From an uncultured Eubacteriales bacterium (GTDB taxonomy: Bacteria > Bacillota > Clostridia > Peptostreptococcales > Anaerovoracaceae): a stretch of DNA of 64,000 nt. The translations under genes and the position numbers were made by a program. Shown piece by piece: positions 52,692 to 62,952 of the stretch; within the stretch, counting starts at the first letter, position 1; the number at the start of each line of letters is the position of its first letter. The DNA lies in the NCBI GenBank assembly GCA_902786855.1, contig CADAEH010000001.1, forward strand, positions 62,001 to 126,000, read 5' to 3'. The notes below the pieces were generated by a model that did no database searches, was not told where the DNA came from, and saw only the letters and a program-made list of their open reading frames with translations.

Positions 52692-54668
52692 TTACTTGCC
52701 TGAACGCATTTCCTTTTCGAGATATATTAGAAGTACATTTATATCAGCCGGAGATACTCCGGATATCCTGCTCGCCTGACCGACTGTCAGCGGTCTGATA
52801 TCTGAAAGTTTCTGCCTGGCCTCGAGCCTGAGGCCTCGTATCGAGTTGTAATCGAGAGTTTCACTGAGCTTTTTCTTCTCGAGAGTGTGCAGCTTTTCTA
52901 CTTCATTGATCTGTTTACGTATATATCCGTCGTACTTGAGAGTGACTTCAACCTCAGTCTTTTCATTGCTGCTCAGAGACGGGCGTGTGTCATCGTCGAT
53001 TTCGGAAAGATCGTCATAAGTGATGGCCGGTCGTTTTAAGATATCCGCAAAAGTCTGATTTCCCGTTTCTTCGATGTCTTTTCTTTTGCGCTCTAAGATG
53101 TCAGGAGTGGCAGCAAGTCTGTCAGGGTCGCACTCATGTCTGAGCAGAAACTCTCTGAACGTTGAAATATCAGTCTTTTTTGACTGTAATCTAGCTATCT
53201 CAGCATCGACCTTCATGCTCTTTTTCAGATATCTCTGATATCGGTCTTCTGAAACCGATCCGTATTTATAGCCGATCGGGGTAAGTCTTCTGTCAGCGTT
53301 GTCCTGTCTCAGGAGCAGGCGGTATTCTGCTCTGGATGTCATGATCCTGTACGGCTCATTGGTTCCCTTGGTCACAAGGTCATCGATAAGAACACCGATA
53401 TATGCCTGATCACGTCTCAGGATAAGCGGATCTGCACCTTTTAATTTTCGTACTGCATTGATTCCTGCGATCAGGCCCTGTGCGGCGGCTTCTTCATAGC
53501 CGGAACTGCCGTTAAACTGCCCGGCGCAGAAAAGACCATCTAATATCTTGCTCTCAAGACTCGGTTTAACAGAAAGGGGGTCTACACAGTCGTATTCGAT
53601 CGCATAAGCCGGCCTTACTATTTCAGCGTGCTCCAGCCCGGGGATCGTAGCATAAAAAGCATGCTGCACATCTTCAGGAAGGCTTGAGCTCATGCCCTGT
53701 ATATACATCCAGTCGGTATCGAGTCCTTCGGGCTCAACGAAAAGCTGATGTCTCTTTCTGTCCCTGAATCGCGATACTTTGTCTTCGATGGAAGGGCAAT
53801 ATCTGGGACCTACTCCAACTATATTTCCGGAGTACATTGCTGATTTTTCAATGTTTTGAAGGATTATTTCATGTGTCTCTTCATTGGTATAGGACAGCCA
53901 GCACGATATCTGGTCTATATCATATTCAGTATCTTCATTGAGAAAACTGAAAGGTACGATGGTTTCATCGCCCTTCTGCTCTTTCATTTTGGAATAATCA
54001 AGGGTATCGCGAAGCATACGGGCAGGGGTCCCGGTCTTGAATCTGCGAATCGGGAATCCCAGTTCGCGCAGATTTTCTCCCAGCTCACATGCAGGAGGCA
54101 TACCCGCCGGTCCTGACACAGTCACATTGTCTCCAATGAAGATCTTACCGCCGAGGAATGTCCCTGTGCAGATTATTACTGCCTTCGAACAGTATTCTGT
54201 GCCATCTGCTGTCTTTACACCCCTGATGATCCCAATGTCAGTACTGGTTTCATCATTTCTGTCAACGATCAGCCTTGTGACTTCGGCCTCTATGATATCC
54301 AGGCCTTCCTGTCCATTGATGGTCTTGAGCATTTCCTCATGATAGCGATGCTTATCTGCCTGCGCTCTCAGTGAATGTACTGCAGGACCCTTGGAAGTGT
54401 TGAGCATCTTGGACTGGATGAAGGTCTTATCTATATTAAGACCCATCTCTCCGCCCAGAGCATCAACTTCGCGCACGAGATGTCCTTTTCCTGTTCCTCC
54501 AATAGAAGGATTGCACGGCATCATAGCAACAGACTCGATATCCGTGCAGAACATGAGTGTCTTCATACCCATTCTGGCCGCAACAAGACCGGCCTCGCAT
54601 CCTGCGTGACCGGCACCTATTACGATAACATCGTATTCTCTATTGTTTACTGTACCCGATACTTCCAT
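52692..54668 (-). CDS. mnmG: tRNA uridine-34 carboxymethylaminomethyl enzyme MnmG (GidA)
   Basis: 658 residues. FAD-binding VIGAGHAGCEAGLVAARMG near the N-terminus, MPCNPSIGGTGKGHLVREVD, the catalytic-Cys region TGTPARMLRDT and the C-terminal GLRLEARQKLSDIRPLTVGQ. Acts with MnmE to modify the wobble uridine. A conservative N-terminal extension of about ten residues precedes the FAD motif. Six bases after mnmE. Confidence 0.96.
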   Translation of the reverse strand: MEVSGTVNNREYDVIVIGAGHAGCEAGLVAARMGMKTLMFCTDIESVAMMPCNPSIGGTGKGHLVREVDALGGEMGLNIDKTFIQSKMLNTSKGPAVHSLRAQADKHRYHEEMLKTINGQEGLDIIEAEVTRLIVDRNDETSTDIGIIRGVKTADGTEYCSKAVIICTGTFLGGKIFIGDNVTVSGPAGMPPACELGENLRELGFPIRRFKTGTPARMLRDTLDYSKMKEQKGDETIVPFSFLNEDTEYDIDQISCWLSYTNEETHEIILQNIEKSAMYSGNIVGVGPRYCPSIEDKVSRFRDRKRHQLFVEPEGLDTDWMYIQGMSSSLPEDVQHAFYATIPGLEHAEIVRPAYAIEYDCVDPLSVKPSLESKILDGLFCAGQFNGSSGYEEAAAQGLIAGINAVRKLKGADPLILRRDQAYIGVLIDDLVTKGTNEPYRIMTSRAEYRLLLRQDNADRRLTPIGYKYGSVSEDRYQRYLKKSMKVDAEIARLQSKKTDISTFREFLLRHECDPDRLAATPDILERKRKDIEETGNQTFADILKRPAITYDDLSEIDDDTRPSLSSNEKTEVEVTLKYDGYIRKQINEVEKLHTLEKKKLSETLDYNSIRGLRLEARQKLSDIRPLTVGQASRISGVSPADINVLLIYLEKEMRSGK

Positions 54669-54674
54669 TCTTTA

Positions 54675-56108
54675 TCACTTTCCCAGGCAAAACTTGCTGA
54701 AAACTCTGTCGAGAACATCCTCACCGACTTCTTCACCCAGTATTTTGCCCAGTGAGTTGTAAGCATAGTGTGCAGAAAGCTCAGCAACTTCCATAGGTTC
54801 ACCGTTTTTGATCATTTTAATAGCTTCACTTATGTTGTCCTGCGCACTTCTGAGAAGATGCACATGTCTCTCACTTGTAATGATACTGGTTTCCCTTATA
54901 TCGATACTTCCGAGATCGAGCAGTTCTCCGATTTTCCCGGAAATCCTGCGTGCAGCGTCGACAGCAGCGGATCCGATCAGAGAAGTAGTGATGACAGTCG
55001 CATCAGGCATCCGGCGATGGACCTCTTCCTCAGAAACTGTAGCACCGAGATCTTCCTTGTTGATCACCACGATCAGATGCTCGGTGTTCATCCTTTCAAT
55101 GAACTGAAGTATCTTTTCATCCTCTTCATCAAGTGCCTGACTGCCGTCAAGAACCAATATCACTATATCTGCACCTGCAATCGCCAGAGTCGTACGCTCA
55201 ATACCGATCTTTTCCACTTTGTCTTCAGTATCCCGGAGACCTGCTGTATCAACAAGAACAATAGGGATTCCTGAGACCTGTGCCGTCTCCTCGACAGTAT
55301 CTCTTGTAGTTCCCGGGACATCGGTGACAATAACACGTCCCTCGCCAAGGATCGCATTCATAAGAGAGCTCTTGCCGGCATTAGGCTTTCCGACTATAAC
55401 AGCCCTGATACCGTCACGGGCGATCCTTCCGATCGAAGCTGTATCCAGCAGCTCCCTTATCTCAGAATTTACCCAGCGAAGACCGCTTATTATCTCAGAA
55501 CCAGCTTCTTCTTCGGGTTCATCCGGATCTGAATATTCGTCATATACCTCTGCTTCCGGATAGTCGATATCTACCGCCATACCGGCAAGCACATCCAGAA
55601 GAGACTCTCTTATCTCACGTATCGTATCACTCAGGCGCCCTTCGACCTGGCTCTCTGCAATGCTCAATGACAGATCTGTCTTCGCTTTTATCAGGTCTAT
55701 CACGGCCTCAGCCTGAGCAAGGTCCATCTTGCCGTTCAGAAAAGCCAGCTTGGTGAACTCTCCCGGCTCAGCCATCCGCACGCCGTCAAAACCGCTGTCG
55801 AGAACAGCTCTGAGTATCGCTTTCATCGAAGCGTTGCTGCCGTGTCCCTGTATCTCGAGCATATCTTCACCCGTGTATGAAGCAGGCTCTTTCATAAACA
55901 GAAATACCGCTTCATCAATGACCTCTGAGCCTGCGTCAGAGCTGTCTGCTACTACTTTTCCATAATAAGCGTGCCTTGGTTCTACTTCATCAGGACAACC
56001 CGGCATCATTTTACGCATTATATCAAGACTTGCAGGGCCGCTGACCCTTACTATACCGATACCGCCTTCGCCCGGCGCTGTTGAAATCGCTGTAATTGTT
56101 TCGGCCAC
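54675..56108 (-). CDS. mnmE: tRNA modification GTPase MnmE (TrmE)
   Basis: 477 residues from a GTG at 56106-56108. A GTG nine bases upstream is in frame, but the AAAGGAAG site touches it and is well spaced only for the chosen one, which also gives the family start (VAETITAISTAPGEGGIGIV). N-terminal folate-binding domain, helical domain, and inserted G domain with GKPNAGKS (240-247), DVPGTTRDTVEE, DTAGLRDTEDKVE and NKEDL. It ends FCLGK, the C-x-G-K motif needed for catalysis. An acidic insert (YSDPDEPEEEAGSE, about 191-205) lies in the helical domain. Confidence 0.95.
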   Translation of the reverse strand: MAETITAISTAPGEGGIGIVRVSGPASLDIMRKMMPGCPDEVEPRHAYYGKVVADSSDAGSEVIDEAVFLFMKEPASYTGEDMLEIQGHGSNASMKAILRAVLDSGFDGVRMAEPGEFTKLAFLNGKMDLAQAEAVIDLIKAKTDLSLSIAESQVEGRLSDTIREIRESLLDVLAGMAVDIDYPEAEVYDEYSDPDEPEEEAGSEIISGLRWVNSEIRELLDTASIGRIARDGIRAVIVGKPNAGKSSLMNAILGEGRVIVTDVPGTTRDTVEETAQVSGIPIVLVDTAGLRDTEDKVEKIGIERTTLAIAGADIVILVLDGSQALDEEDEKILQFIERMNTEHLIVVINKEDLGATVSEEEVHRRMPDATVITTSLIGSAAVDAARRISGKIGELLDLGSIDIRETSIITSERHVHLLRSAQDNISEAIKMIKNGEPMEVAELSAHYAYNSLGKILGEEVGEDVLDRVFSKFCLGK

Positions 56109-56171
56109 GATCAGCACTTCCTTTCTTCAAATACTTTATGTATTCTACCACACACACGTTACACGAAAAAA

Positions 56172-56200
56172 GAGCCATCCGGTAATTGTCCGGATGGCTC
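56172..56200 (-). terminator. Terminator of the nucleoside operon
   Basis: Eleven-base perfect arms GAGCCATCCGG and CCGGATGGCTC around a seven-base loop, with six T directly after on the minus strand, 15 bases after the deoB stop. It separates the nucleoside operon from mnmE. Confidence 0.95.
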
Positions 56201-56215
56201 CTGCTTAAGACCTTT

Positions 56216-57379
56216 TTAGAGAATTTTGGAAAGGAACGATGTTCCGTCTCCGCGGTAGGCTATGCCAAAATATTCAGCAATCGTAGCTGCCATATCGGCA
56301 AAGGTGTCGCATGTCCCGATGTCTACACCCTTCTTGAGGGAAGGTCCCCAGATCAGGCATGGAATATCCTCTCTCGTGTGATCGGTGCCAGTATATCCGG
56401 GATCACATCCGTGGTCAGCAGTGATCATCAGGATATCTTCAGGTCCCATCTTCTCCATCAGCTCGCCGAACTGTCTGTCAGCTGTGTTCAGAGCTTTGGT
56501 ATAACCCGCGATGTCTCTCCTGTGGCCATAGATCATATCCGTATCAACAAGATTTACATAGCACAGACCTTCAAAAGCAGCATCAGCTATATCGATGGTC
56601 CTGACCATGTTAGCTTCATTTCCCTTGTTGGAATAACTGAACATCACGCTCTTTCCTGCAAAGATGTCATAGATCTTGCCTACGCCGATGCTCATAAAGC
56701 CCTCTGCCTTGAGTGCATCGAGTACTGTTTCACGAGGTGGCTGCAGGCTGAAATCATGACGCCTTACAGTCCTCTGATACGGCCATTCACCTTCGAACGG
56801 TCTGGCAATGATGCGGCCGACTCCATGCTCGCCCTGCATTATGTCTCTTGCCTTATGGCAGATCTCGTAAAGTTCCTCAATAGGAACGATGTCCTCATGT
56901 GCTGCTATCTGCAGAACGGAATCCGCGCTGGTATAAACGATAAGATCGCCGGTCTCCACGTGCTGTTTGCCATAGTCCTTAATGACTTCTGTGCCGGAAT
57001 ACGTCTTATTGCACAGTATCCCGCGGCCTGTTGCCTTGCTCAGAGCATCGAGGATTTCCTGCGGAAAACCGTTAGGGTAGGTCGGCAGTGGTTTCGGGGA
57101 AACCATACCTGCCATCTCCCAGTGGCCTACTGTCGTGTCCTTGCCGCGCGACTTCTCATGCATACGGCAGTAACATCCTTCGATATCATCCTTCGGGTCA
57201 TAGAATGATGTACCTTCAATATTCTTCAGACCGAACTTCTCCATGTTCGGTACGTTCATCTCACCACTCTTATAACATGTGCCGAAAGTATCGGCTCCGG
57301 CATCGCCGAAGTCAGCGGCGTCAGGAGCGCCGCCAATGCCCGCGCTGTCGAGCACTATCCAGAATACTCTTTTACTCAT
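56216..57379 (-). CDS. deoB: Phosphopentomutase DeoB
   Basis: 387 residues. Alkaline-phosphatase-fold metal sites: VLDSAGIGGAPDAADFGD at the N-terminus and ITADHGCDPGYTGTDHTRED near the C-terminus; the phosphorylated Thr region is DAGADTFGT. Interconverts (deoxy)ribose 1- and 5-phosphate, joining the phosphorylase to DeoC. Last gene of the operon. Confidence 0.96.
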   Translation of the reverse strand: MSKRVFWIVLDSAGIGGAPDAADFGDAGADTFGTCYKSGEMNVPNMEKFGLKNIEGTSFYDPKDDIEGCYCRMHEKSRGKDTTVGHWEMAGMVSPKPLPTYPNGFPQEILDALSKATGRGILCNKTYSGTEVIKDYGKQHVETGDLIVYTSADSVLQIAAHEDIVPIEELYEICHKARDIMQGEHGVGRIIARPFEGEWPYQRTVRRHDFSLQPPRETVLDALKAEGFMSIGVGKIYDIFAGKSVMFSYSNKGNEANMVRTIDIADAAFEGLCYVNLVDTDMIYGHRRDIAGYTKALNTADRQFGELMEKMGPEDILMITADHGCDPGYTGTDHTREDIPCLIWGPSLKKGVDIGTCDTFADMAATIAEYFGIAYRGDGTSFLSKIL

Positions 57380-57432
57380 AATTCATACACCTTTCTTGAA
57401 GTGTGTCAGGAATATCCTTTTCCGGTGACACG

Positions 57433-58218
57433 TTATTCGGCTTTCTTCTTATCCTCTGCTATCATCAGGCGGATAGCTTCTACTGCTACTCGGATAGCCA
57501 GATCGGTGTCATGTTCCTGCGGATTAGGCAGTCCTGCTTTTTCTCTTTCCTGATTGGCTACGACGAGGAAACAGGAACCTACTCTGACCCTGCGGTATGA
57601 TCCGACGATGAAGAGGGCAGCGGATTCCATCTCGGAAGCCTTGCATCCCATGCGCAGCCATGCTTCCCATTTGTTGAGGAGCTCATAGCTGTTAGGAAGA
57701 GCCTCCGGCATGTGCTGTCCATAGAAAGCATCCTTGCACTGGACCACTCCGGCGTGATAGTCTGCTCCGATCTTCTTTGCTGCTTCAGCAAGAGCAACAG
57801 TTACTTCCATATCCGCTACAGCAGGATATTCAAGAGGAGCATACTCTCTGGAAGTGCCCTCCATTCTGATCGCTCCTGTTGCGATAACAACGTCACCGCC
57901 CTTGACATTGATATCCATACCGCCGCAGGTACCGACTCTGATAAAGGTCTTGGCTCCTACATTGGCAAGCTCTTCAAGTGCGATCGATGCTGACGGTCCG
58001 CCTATTCCCGTGCTGGTGCAGCTGACCTTTACACCGTCAAGTGTTCCTGTGTAAGTGACATATTCACGGCTGTCTGCTACCATCTCAGCATTGTCAAAAT
58101 ACGCTGCGATCTTAGGTACTCTTTTAGGATCTCCAGGCAAAATCACATATTCACCGACATCACCGGGTCTGACTCCAACATGGTACTGGTGGCCTGCACC
58201 TTCTGTATAATCAACCAT
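57433..58218 (-). CDS. udp: Uridine phosphorylase-type nucleoside phosphorylase
   Basis: 261 residues of the NP-I family. [11 protein letters not shown] (phosphate site), RVGTCGGMD and [10 protein letters not shown] (ribose contact) follow the uridine phosphorylase pattern, as does the [13 protein letters not shown] region. Releases ribose or deoxyribose 1-phosphate from pyrimidine nucleosides. Base preference cannot be fixed from sequence alone. In the leader, a perfect 10-base inverted repeat (arms 58236-58245 and 58260-58269) and the palindrome GTAAAACCTGTTTTAC (58335-58350) could be regulatory. Confidence 0.88.
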   Translation of the reverse strand: MVDYTEGAGHQYHVGVRPGDVGEYVILPGDPKRVPKIAAYFDNAEMVADSREYVTYTGTLDGVKVSCTSTGIGGPSASIALEELANVGAKTFIRVGTCGGMDINVKGGDVVIATGAIRMEGTSREYAPLEYPAVADMEVTVALAEAAKKIGADYHAGVVQCKDAFYGQHMPEALPNSYELLNKWEAWLRMGCKASEMESAALFIVGSYRRVRVGSCFLVVANQEREKAGLPNPQEHDTDLAIRVAVEAIRLMIAEDKKKAE

Positions 58219-58353
58219 TTTGCGCTTCCTTTCTGTAATAATATTATGATTTATTTTAGAATATTATTATATCGTCCAGTTTTATCATCTGATGGACAAA
58301 GTGCTTTGGTTTACGATAAATATTATCAGTTGTTGTAAAACCTGTTTTACATG

Positions 58354-59010
58354 CTATTCTTCGAGTGACTTAGCGATCTTAACGATACGGCTTGTGCCTA
58401 ATCTGTCTGCGCCGAGCTCCATGAATTTTTCCGCATCTTCGAGGCTTGCAATACCACCGGAAGCTTTCATCTTAACAGCTTCTCCTATATTTTCAGCGAA
58501 CAGTTTGATATCCTCGAATGTAGCTCCGCCTCCGCCGAATCCTGTCGAAGTCTTGATGTAATCAGCTCCGGCAAATGTGACGATCTCGCACATTTTCTTC
58601 TTTTCTTCATCAGTCAGCATGCATGTCTCAATGATGACCTTGAGGACATGATCGCCGCAGGTCTCCTTGAGCAGGCTGATCTCACGTTCGATCTCATCCC
58701 ATTTTTTATCTTTGACCCAGCCGAGGTTGATGACCATATCGATCTCATCTGCTCCGTTATCTATAGCATCGCCGGTCTCAAATACTTTTACTGCTGTTGT
58801 GTTGTAGCCGTTAGGGAATCCGATGACTGTGCAGACCTTCACTCTGCCCTGTGCATATTCAGCAGCCTGCCTGACATACCCCGGAGGGATGCAGACCGAA
58901 GCGGTCTGATACTTGATGCCGTCGTCTATGATCTGCTTGATGTCATCCCATGTAGCTGTCTGCTTGAGAAGGGTGTGGTCGCAGTGACCGAGAATCTTTT
59001 TTACATCCAT
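58354..59010 (-). CDS. deoC: Deoxyribose-phosphate aldolase DeoC
   Basis: 218 residues. The Schiff-base lysine is Lys153 in [13 protein letters not shown], with the second active-site lysine Lys182 in KMKASGGI and Asp91 in [10 protein letters not shown]. Cleaves deoxyribose 5-phosphate to acetaldehyde and glyceraldehyde 3-phosphate. Between the transporter genes and the phosphorylase gene. Confidence 0.96.
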   Translation of the reverse strand: MDVKKILGHCDHTLLKQTATWDDIKQIIDDGIKYQTASVCIPPGYVRQAAEYAQGRVKVCTVIGFPNGYNTTAVKVFETGDAIDNGADEIDMVINLGWVKDKKWDEIEREISLLKETCGDHVLKVIIETCMLTDEEKKKMCEIVTFAGADYIKTSTGFGGGGATFEDIKLFAENIGEAVKMKASGGIASLEDAEKFMELGADRLGTSRIVKIAKSLEE

Positions 59011-59096
59011 TGCCTTACTCCTTTTTTACTGAAGCCCGGACTCGCGCCCGGGCTCCCGAAAATACAAAATATTAGATTGTCTGAAAACGATATGGT

Positions 59097-60038
59097 TTAA
59101 CGCATTCCCTTGTCGTAAGGAATACCTTCTGCCTTAGGCGCTCTCGAATTCTTGGATGTGAATGCGAGTACTATGATAGAAATGATGTAAGGCAGCATGT
59201 TGTAAACCGTACTCGGAAGATTCAGTGCTTTGAGGAACGGGATACCTGTGTATACGTTAGACAGTGCACGGAAGAGTCCGAAGAGCAGTGCTGCAAGCGC
59301 AATGTTGGTCGGTTTCCACTGACCGAAAATCATTACAGCCAGAGCCAGGAAGCCGAAGCCCGCAACGCCCATCTCGAATTTCCACTCGGATACACCGGCC
59401 GTGATGTATACGATACCGCCGAGTCCTCCGAGGAATCCTGAGATCAGGACGCCTGCCCAGCGCATCTTGTATACATTGATACCTACGGAGTCCGCTGCCT
59501 GTGGGTTTTCACCGCAGGCCATGAGTCTGAGTCCGAATTTTGTCTTATAGAGTACAAACCACGATGCTATGAGCAGAACGACTGCCATTATCATGAACCA
59601 GTTGAACTCAAAGTTTCCAATATATTTAAGGAATGCCTTCTTAGGCTGGATATACTGGATCGAGCTTGATACGTTGTCAGGATTGATCGATGTATTCATA
59701 GCTCTTACGAATACTGTAGCCGCTGCTGTTGCGAGCAGGTTCATAGCTGTACCGATAAGTGTCTGGTCAGCCTTGAAGTTGATGCATGCGACAGCCAGCA
59801 GGCAGGAATAGAGCATTCCGACAAGTATCGCGAAAAGTGTTGTAGCAAGTACGATGACAATCTTGGATGTGCCGGCAGGAAGGAGGAACATCGTTACAGC
59901 TCCGCCGAGCGCTCCCATTACCATTATACCTTCAAGTCCCAGGTTGATAACGCCTGAGTGCTCCGAGAAGCATCCTCCGAGAGCCACGAGGCAAAGTACA
60001 GAGGCGAATATGATAGTGTATTGCAATAACAGTACCAT
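59097..60038 (-). CDS. nupQ: Nucleoside ABC transporter permease (NupQ/BmpC-like)
   Basis: 313 residues with about nine spans of the branched-chain/ribose permease type. HSGVINLGLEGIMVMGALGG near the N-terminus and CGENPQAADSVGINVYKMRW are characteristic of guanosine/nucleoside permeases. ATG overlaps the stop of the partner permease by one base. Confidence 0.9.
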   Translation of the reverse strand: MVLLLQYTIIFASVLCLVALGGCFSEHSGVINLGLEGIMVMGALGGAVTMFLLPAGTSKIVIVLATTLFAILVGMLYSCLLAVACINFKADQTLIGTAMNLLATAAATVFVRAMNTSINPDNVSSSIQYIQPKKAFLKYIGNFEFNWFMIMAVVLLIASWFVLYKTKFGLRLMACGENPQAADSVGINVYKMRWAGVLISGFLGGLGGIVYITAGVSEWKFEMGVAGFGFLALAVMIFGQWKPTNIALAALLFGLFRALSNVYTGIPFLKALNLPSTVYNMLPYIISIIVLAFTSKNSRAPKAEGIPYDKGMR

Positions 60039-61201
60039 TACTTGTCACCTCCTTCTTTTTTTGCATCATCATTTGTGACAGGCACATCATTTACATTAGG
60101 ACCGCCTTTGTCTCTCTTGCTTATCCAGGTGTTGAGAGCATACTTGAAGAACAGTACGAATCCGCAGAGATAGATGATGATCGATGAGATCAGATCAGAG
60201 ATCTGCGAAGGATATACCGACTTGTTGATAAGTGCTCCGCCATCCGTTATGGACTGGATGAAGAATGATGCGAAAATAGTTCCGATCGGATGCAGACCGC
60301 CAAGGAAGGTAGCCGCAATGCCGTTGAATCCCATCATTGGTACTGATGTCTGTGTGGTGGACCATTCCTGATATCCTGTGAGGAAGAGGAAGGATGCACC
60401 GATACCTGCGAGAGCACCGCCGATGGCCAGTGTGATGATTATGTTCTGCTTTTCTTTCATTCCGGCATACTTTGCCGCTTCCTTATTATATCCTGTTGCT
60501 TTGAGCTCGTAACCGAACTTGGTCTTAGCCAGGATCATCCAGATCAGGATAGCAAAGAGAATAGCCAGAGGAATGGCAAGAGTTACAGTCTTATTGTTAG
60601 CAAAAAGTGCATTGAGACCGGCTGATGGGATCAGCGCACCCTTGTTTCCGGACATAAGCTTGATAGTATACGGGCTTGCAGGGTCTTTGACCTTCTTGCC
60701 CGAAAGGATCATATTAGTCAGATAGAGCATGATCCAGTTGAGCATGATGCCCGAAATTACTTCGTTTACATTTCTGTATGCCTTGAGGGCACCGGAGATA
60801 GCTCCGACGATTGCACCGGCAAGACCTGCGAGTATAAGGCAGATGACCCAGTTCAGATGCCATGCGAGAGCTGCATAAAGACCGATGCATGCACCGGCTT
60901 CATACTGTCCCGGAGCTCCGATGTTGAAGAGTCCTACTTTATAGCAGAAACAGATCGAAAGTGCGCACATCAGCAGCGGTGCTGTCTTGGCAAGAGTATT
61001 GCCGAGAGCCTTCATCTGTGCTGCCTGACTGGATCTTGACAGGAAGTTGAGCAGGATCGTCTTGATCGCTGTACCTGCTCCTGCAGGATTGATCATCAGA
61101 AGTACGATGTATCCAATCAGAAGTCCGAGCACGATACAGAGCAGTGATGTAAGTATCGACTGTAAGGCCGGATTCTTTAATGAAAATTTCTTATCTTTCA
61201 T
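60038..61201 (-). CDS. nupP: Nucleoside ABC transporter permease (NupP/BmpB-like)
   Basis: 387 residues. Longer N-terminal part, then FCYKVGLFNIGAPGQYEAGA and KATGYNKEAAKYAGMKEKQN, the permease motif facing the ATPase. C-terminal tail is charged and cytoplasmic. Start overlaps the ATPase stop by one base; the two permeases should form a heterodimeric channel. Confidence 0.9.
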   Translation of the reverse strand: MKDKKFSLKNPALQSILTSLLCIVLGLLIGYIVLLMINPAGAGTAIKTILLNFLSRSSQAAQMKALGNTLAKTAPLLMCALSICFCYKVGLFNIGAPGQYEAGACIGLYAALAWHLNWVICLILAGLAGAIVGAISGALKAYRNVNEVISGIMLNWIMLYLTNMILSGKKVKDPASPYTIKLMSGNKGALIPSAGLNALFANNKTVTLAIPLAILFAILIWMILAKTKFGYELKATGYNKEAAKYAGMKEKQNIIITLAIGGALAGIGASFLFLTGYQEWSTTQTSVPMMGFNGIAATFLGGLHPIGTIFASFFIQSITDGGALINKSVYPSQISDLISSIIIYLCGFVLFFKYALNTWISKRDKGGPNVNDVPVTNDDAKKEGGDK

Positions 61202-62802
61202 TATTTTTCCTCCTTTCTTGCAGCCGCTGTGTCTATGACTTCAGATTCCTCTACTTCAGGGGTATTCGCGTCAATATCGACATTTCTCTTGGCGCCGGCC
61301 ATGTAGAGTCCGAGTTCTTCGACCGTCGTCTTCTTAGGATCGAGTTCTCCGACGATCTCGCCCTCATACATTACGAGTATCCTGTCAGGAACGTTCATTA
61401 CCTCTTCGAGTTCGAGCGATATGAGCAGTACAGCACGACCATTGTCTCTCTCTGCAATGAGGTTTTTATGAACACCCTCTATAGCTCCGACGTCCAGACC
61501 TCTGGTAGGCTGGACTGCAACAAGGAGTTGGTGATCTTTATCGATCTCTCTTGCAATAATTGCCTTCTGCTGGTTACCGCCGGACATAGCTCTTGCAATA
61601 GTTATCGGACCCTGACCGGATCTGACATCATATGCAGCTTCCAGCTTTTCAGAGTATTCACGGATCTCTTTTCTCTTGAGGAATCCGGCACCTGAAGTAA
61701 ATTCAGGCTGATAATATCTCTGAAGAACCATATTGTACTCAAGTGGGTAGTCGAGAACGAGTCCGTGCTTATGTCTGTCCTCAGGGATATGGCTCAGTAG
61801 CTTACTTCTCTGGCGGATAGAATCCTTAGTGATATCTTTGCCGCAAAGAGTGATCTTGCCATCTACAAGAGGTTCCATTCCGGTAAGACCATACACGAAT
61901 TCAGTCTGGCCGTTTCCGTCGATACCTGCGATACAGACTATTTCTCCTTTATGTACTTCGAAGCTTACATTTTTAACTGCATTGTTTGAATGCATCTTGG
62001 AAGCAACAGTCATATTCTCTACTTTGAGAATAACATCACCAGGTTTAGCAGGCTCTTTATCAACTACCATGTTGACATCACGGCCTACCATCATGCGGCT
62101 CATCTCTTCCTTGGAAGTAGTAGCAACATCTACAGTACCAATGTACTTACCGCGGCGGAGAACTGTAACTCTGTCAGCAACAGCTTTGATCTCGTTCAGC
62201 TTGTGTGTGATAAACAGGATCGATTTACCTTCTGCTCTGAGGTTATTCATGATCTCCATCAATTCTTCGATTTCCTGCGGTGTGAGCACGGCAGTAGGCT
62301 CGTCGAAAATGAGGATCTCATTGTCCCTGAAGAGCATCTTGAGGATCTCTGTCCTCTGCTGCATTCCTACTGTGATGTCTTCGATCTTGGCGTCCGGATC
62401 TACATGAAGACCATACTTTTCAGAAAGTGCCTTGACCTTGGCTCTCGCTTCATCCATCTGAAGCACGCCGCCCTTAGTCGACTCAACGCCGAGGATGATA
62501 TTCTCCAGTACAGTAAAACACTGGACCAGCTTGAAGTGCTGATGAACCATTCCTATACCAAGATCGTTGGCGTCATTAGGATTGTTGATTTTTACCTCTT
62601 TTCCGTCCTTTTTGATTACTCCTTCTTCAGCCTGATACAGACCGAAGAGAACGGACATGAGGGTAGATTTTCCGGCACCGTTCTCACCGAGCAGGGCATG
62701 GATTTCTCCTCTGCGAAGCTGCAGGGTAATATTGTCATTAGCAATAATGCCGGGGAATCTCTTTGTGATGTTTACCATTTCTATGGCATAAGGTGCATCC
62801 AT
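61201..62802 (-). CDS. nupO: Nucleoside ABC transporter double ATPase (NupO/BmpA-associated)
   Basis: 533 residues from the ATG at 62800-62802 (GGAGGG nine bases upstream; an ATG 33 bases further out is less well placed). Two ABC domains. The first has Walker A LLGENGAGKST, a VGMQQRTEI signature variant and Walker B ILIFDEPTAVLTPQE. The second has GIDGNGQTEF in place of Walker A, normal for this sugar/nucleoside class, and MSGGNQQK. Energises uptake of nucleosides. Confidence 0.93.
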   Translation of the reverse strand: MDAPYAIEMVNITKRFPGIIANDNITLQLRRGEIHALLGENGAGKSTLMSVLFGLYQAEEGVIKKDGKEVKINNPNDANDLGIGMVHQHFKLVQCFTVLENIILGVESTKGGVLQMDEARAKVKALSEKYGLHVDPDAKIEDITVGMQQRTEILKMLFRDNEILIFDEPTAVLTPQEIEELMEIMNNLRAEGKSILFITHKLNEIKAVADRVTVLRRGKYIGTVDVATTSKEEMSRMMVGRDVNMVVDKEPAKPGDVILKVENMTVASKMHSNNAVKNVSFEVHKGEIVCIAGIDGNGQTEFVYGLTGMEPLVDGKITLCGKDITKDSIRQRSKLLSHIPEDRHKHGLVLDYPLEYNMVLQRYYQPEFTSGAGFLKRKEIREYSEKLEAAYDVRSGQGPITIARAMSGGNQQKAIIAREIDKDHQLLVAVQPTRGLDVGAIEGVHKNLIAERDNGRAVLLISLELEEVMNVPDRILVMYEGEIVGELDPKKTTVEELGLYMAGAKRNVDIDANTPEVEESEVIDTAAARKEEK

Positions 62803-62881
62803 AAAATCTGTCCCTCCATCATATAAAATTCCCAATAGTTTACCTCTTTAAATATAGCAGAAAACATAATATCTAACAATA

Positions 62882-62922
62882 AAAAGACGATCCCGACACC
62901 TACCGGAACCGTCTTTTTTTAA
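62882..62922 (-). terminator. Hairpin between the binding-protein gene and nupO
   Basis: AAAAAGACG and CGTCTTTTT arms close an imperfect CCG/CGG stem; T-runs exist on both strands. Between a binding-protein gene and its ATPase such a leaky terminator usually keeps the binding protein in excess. Confidence 0.6.
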
Positions 62923-62952
62923 TTATTTCTAATTGTTATTCAGAACAGATCA

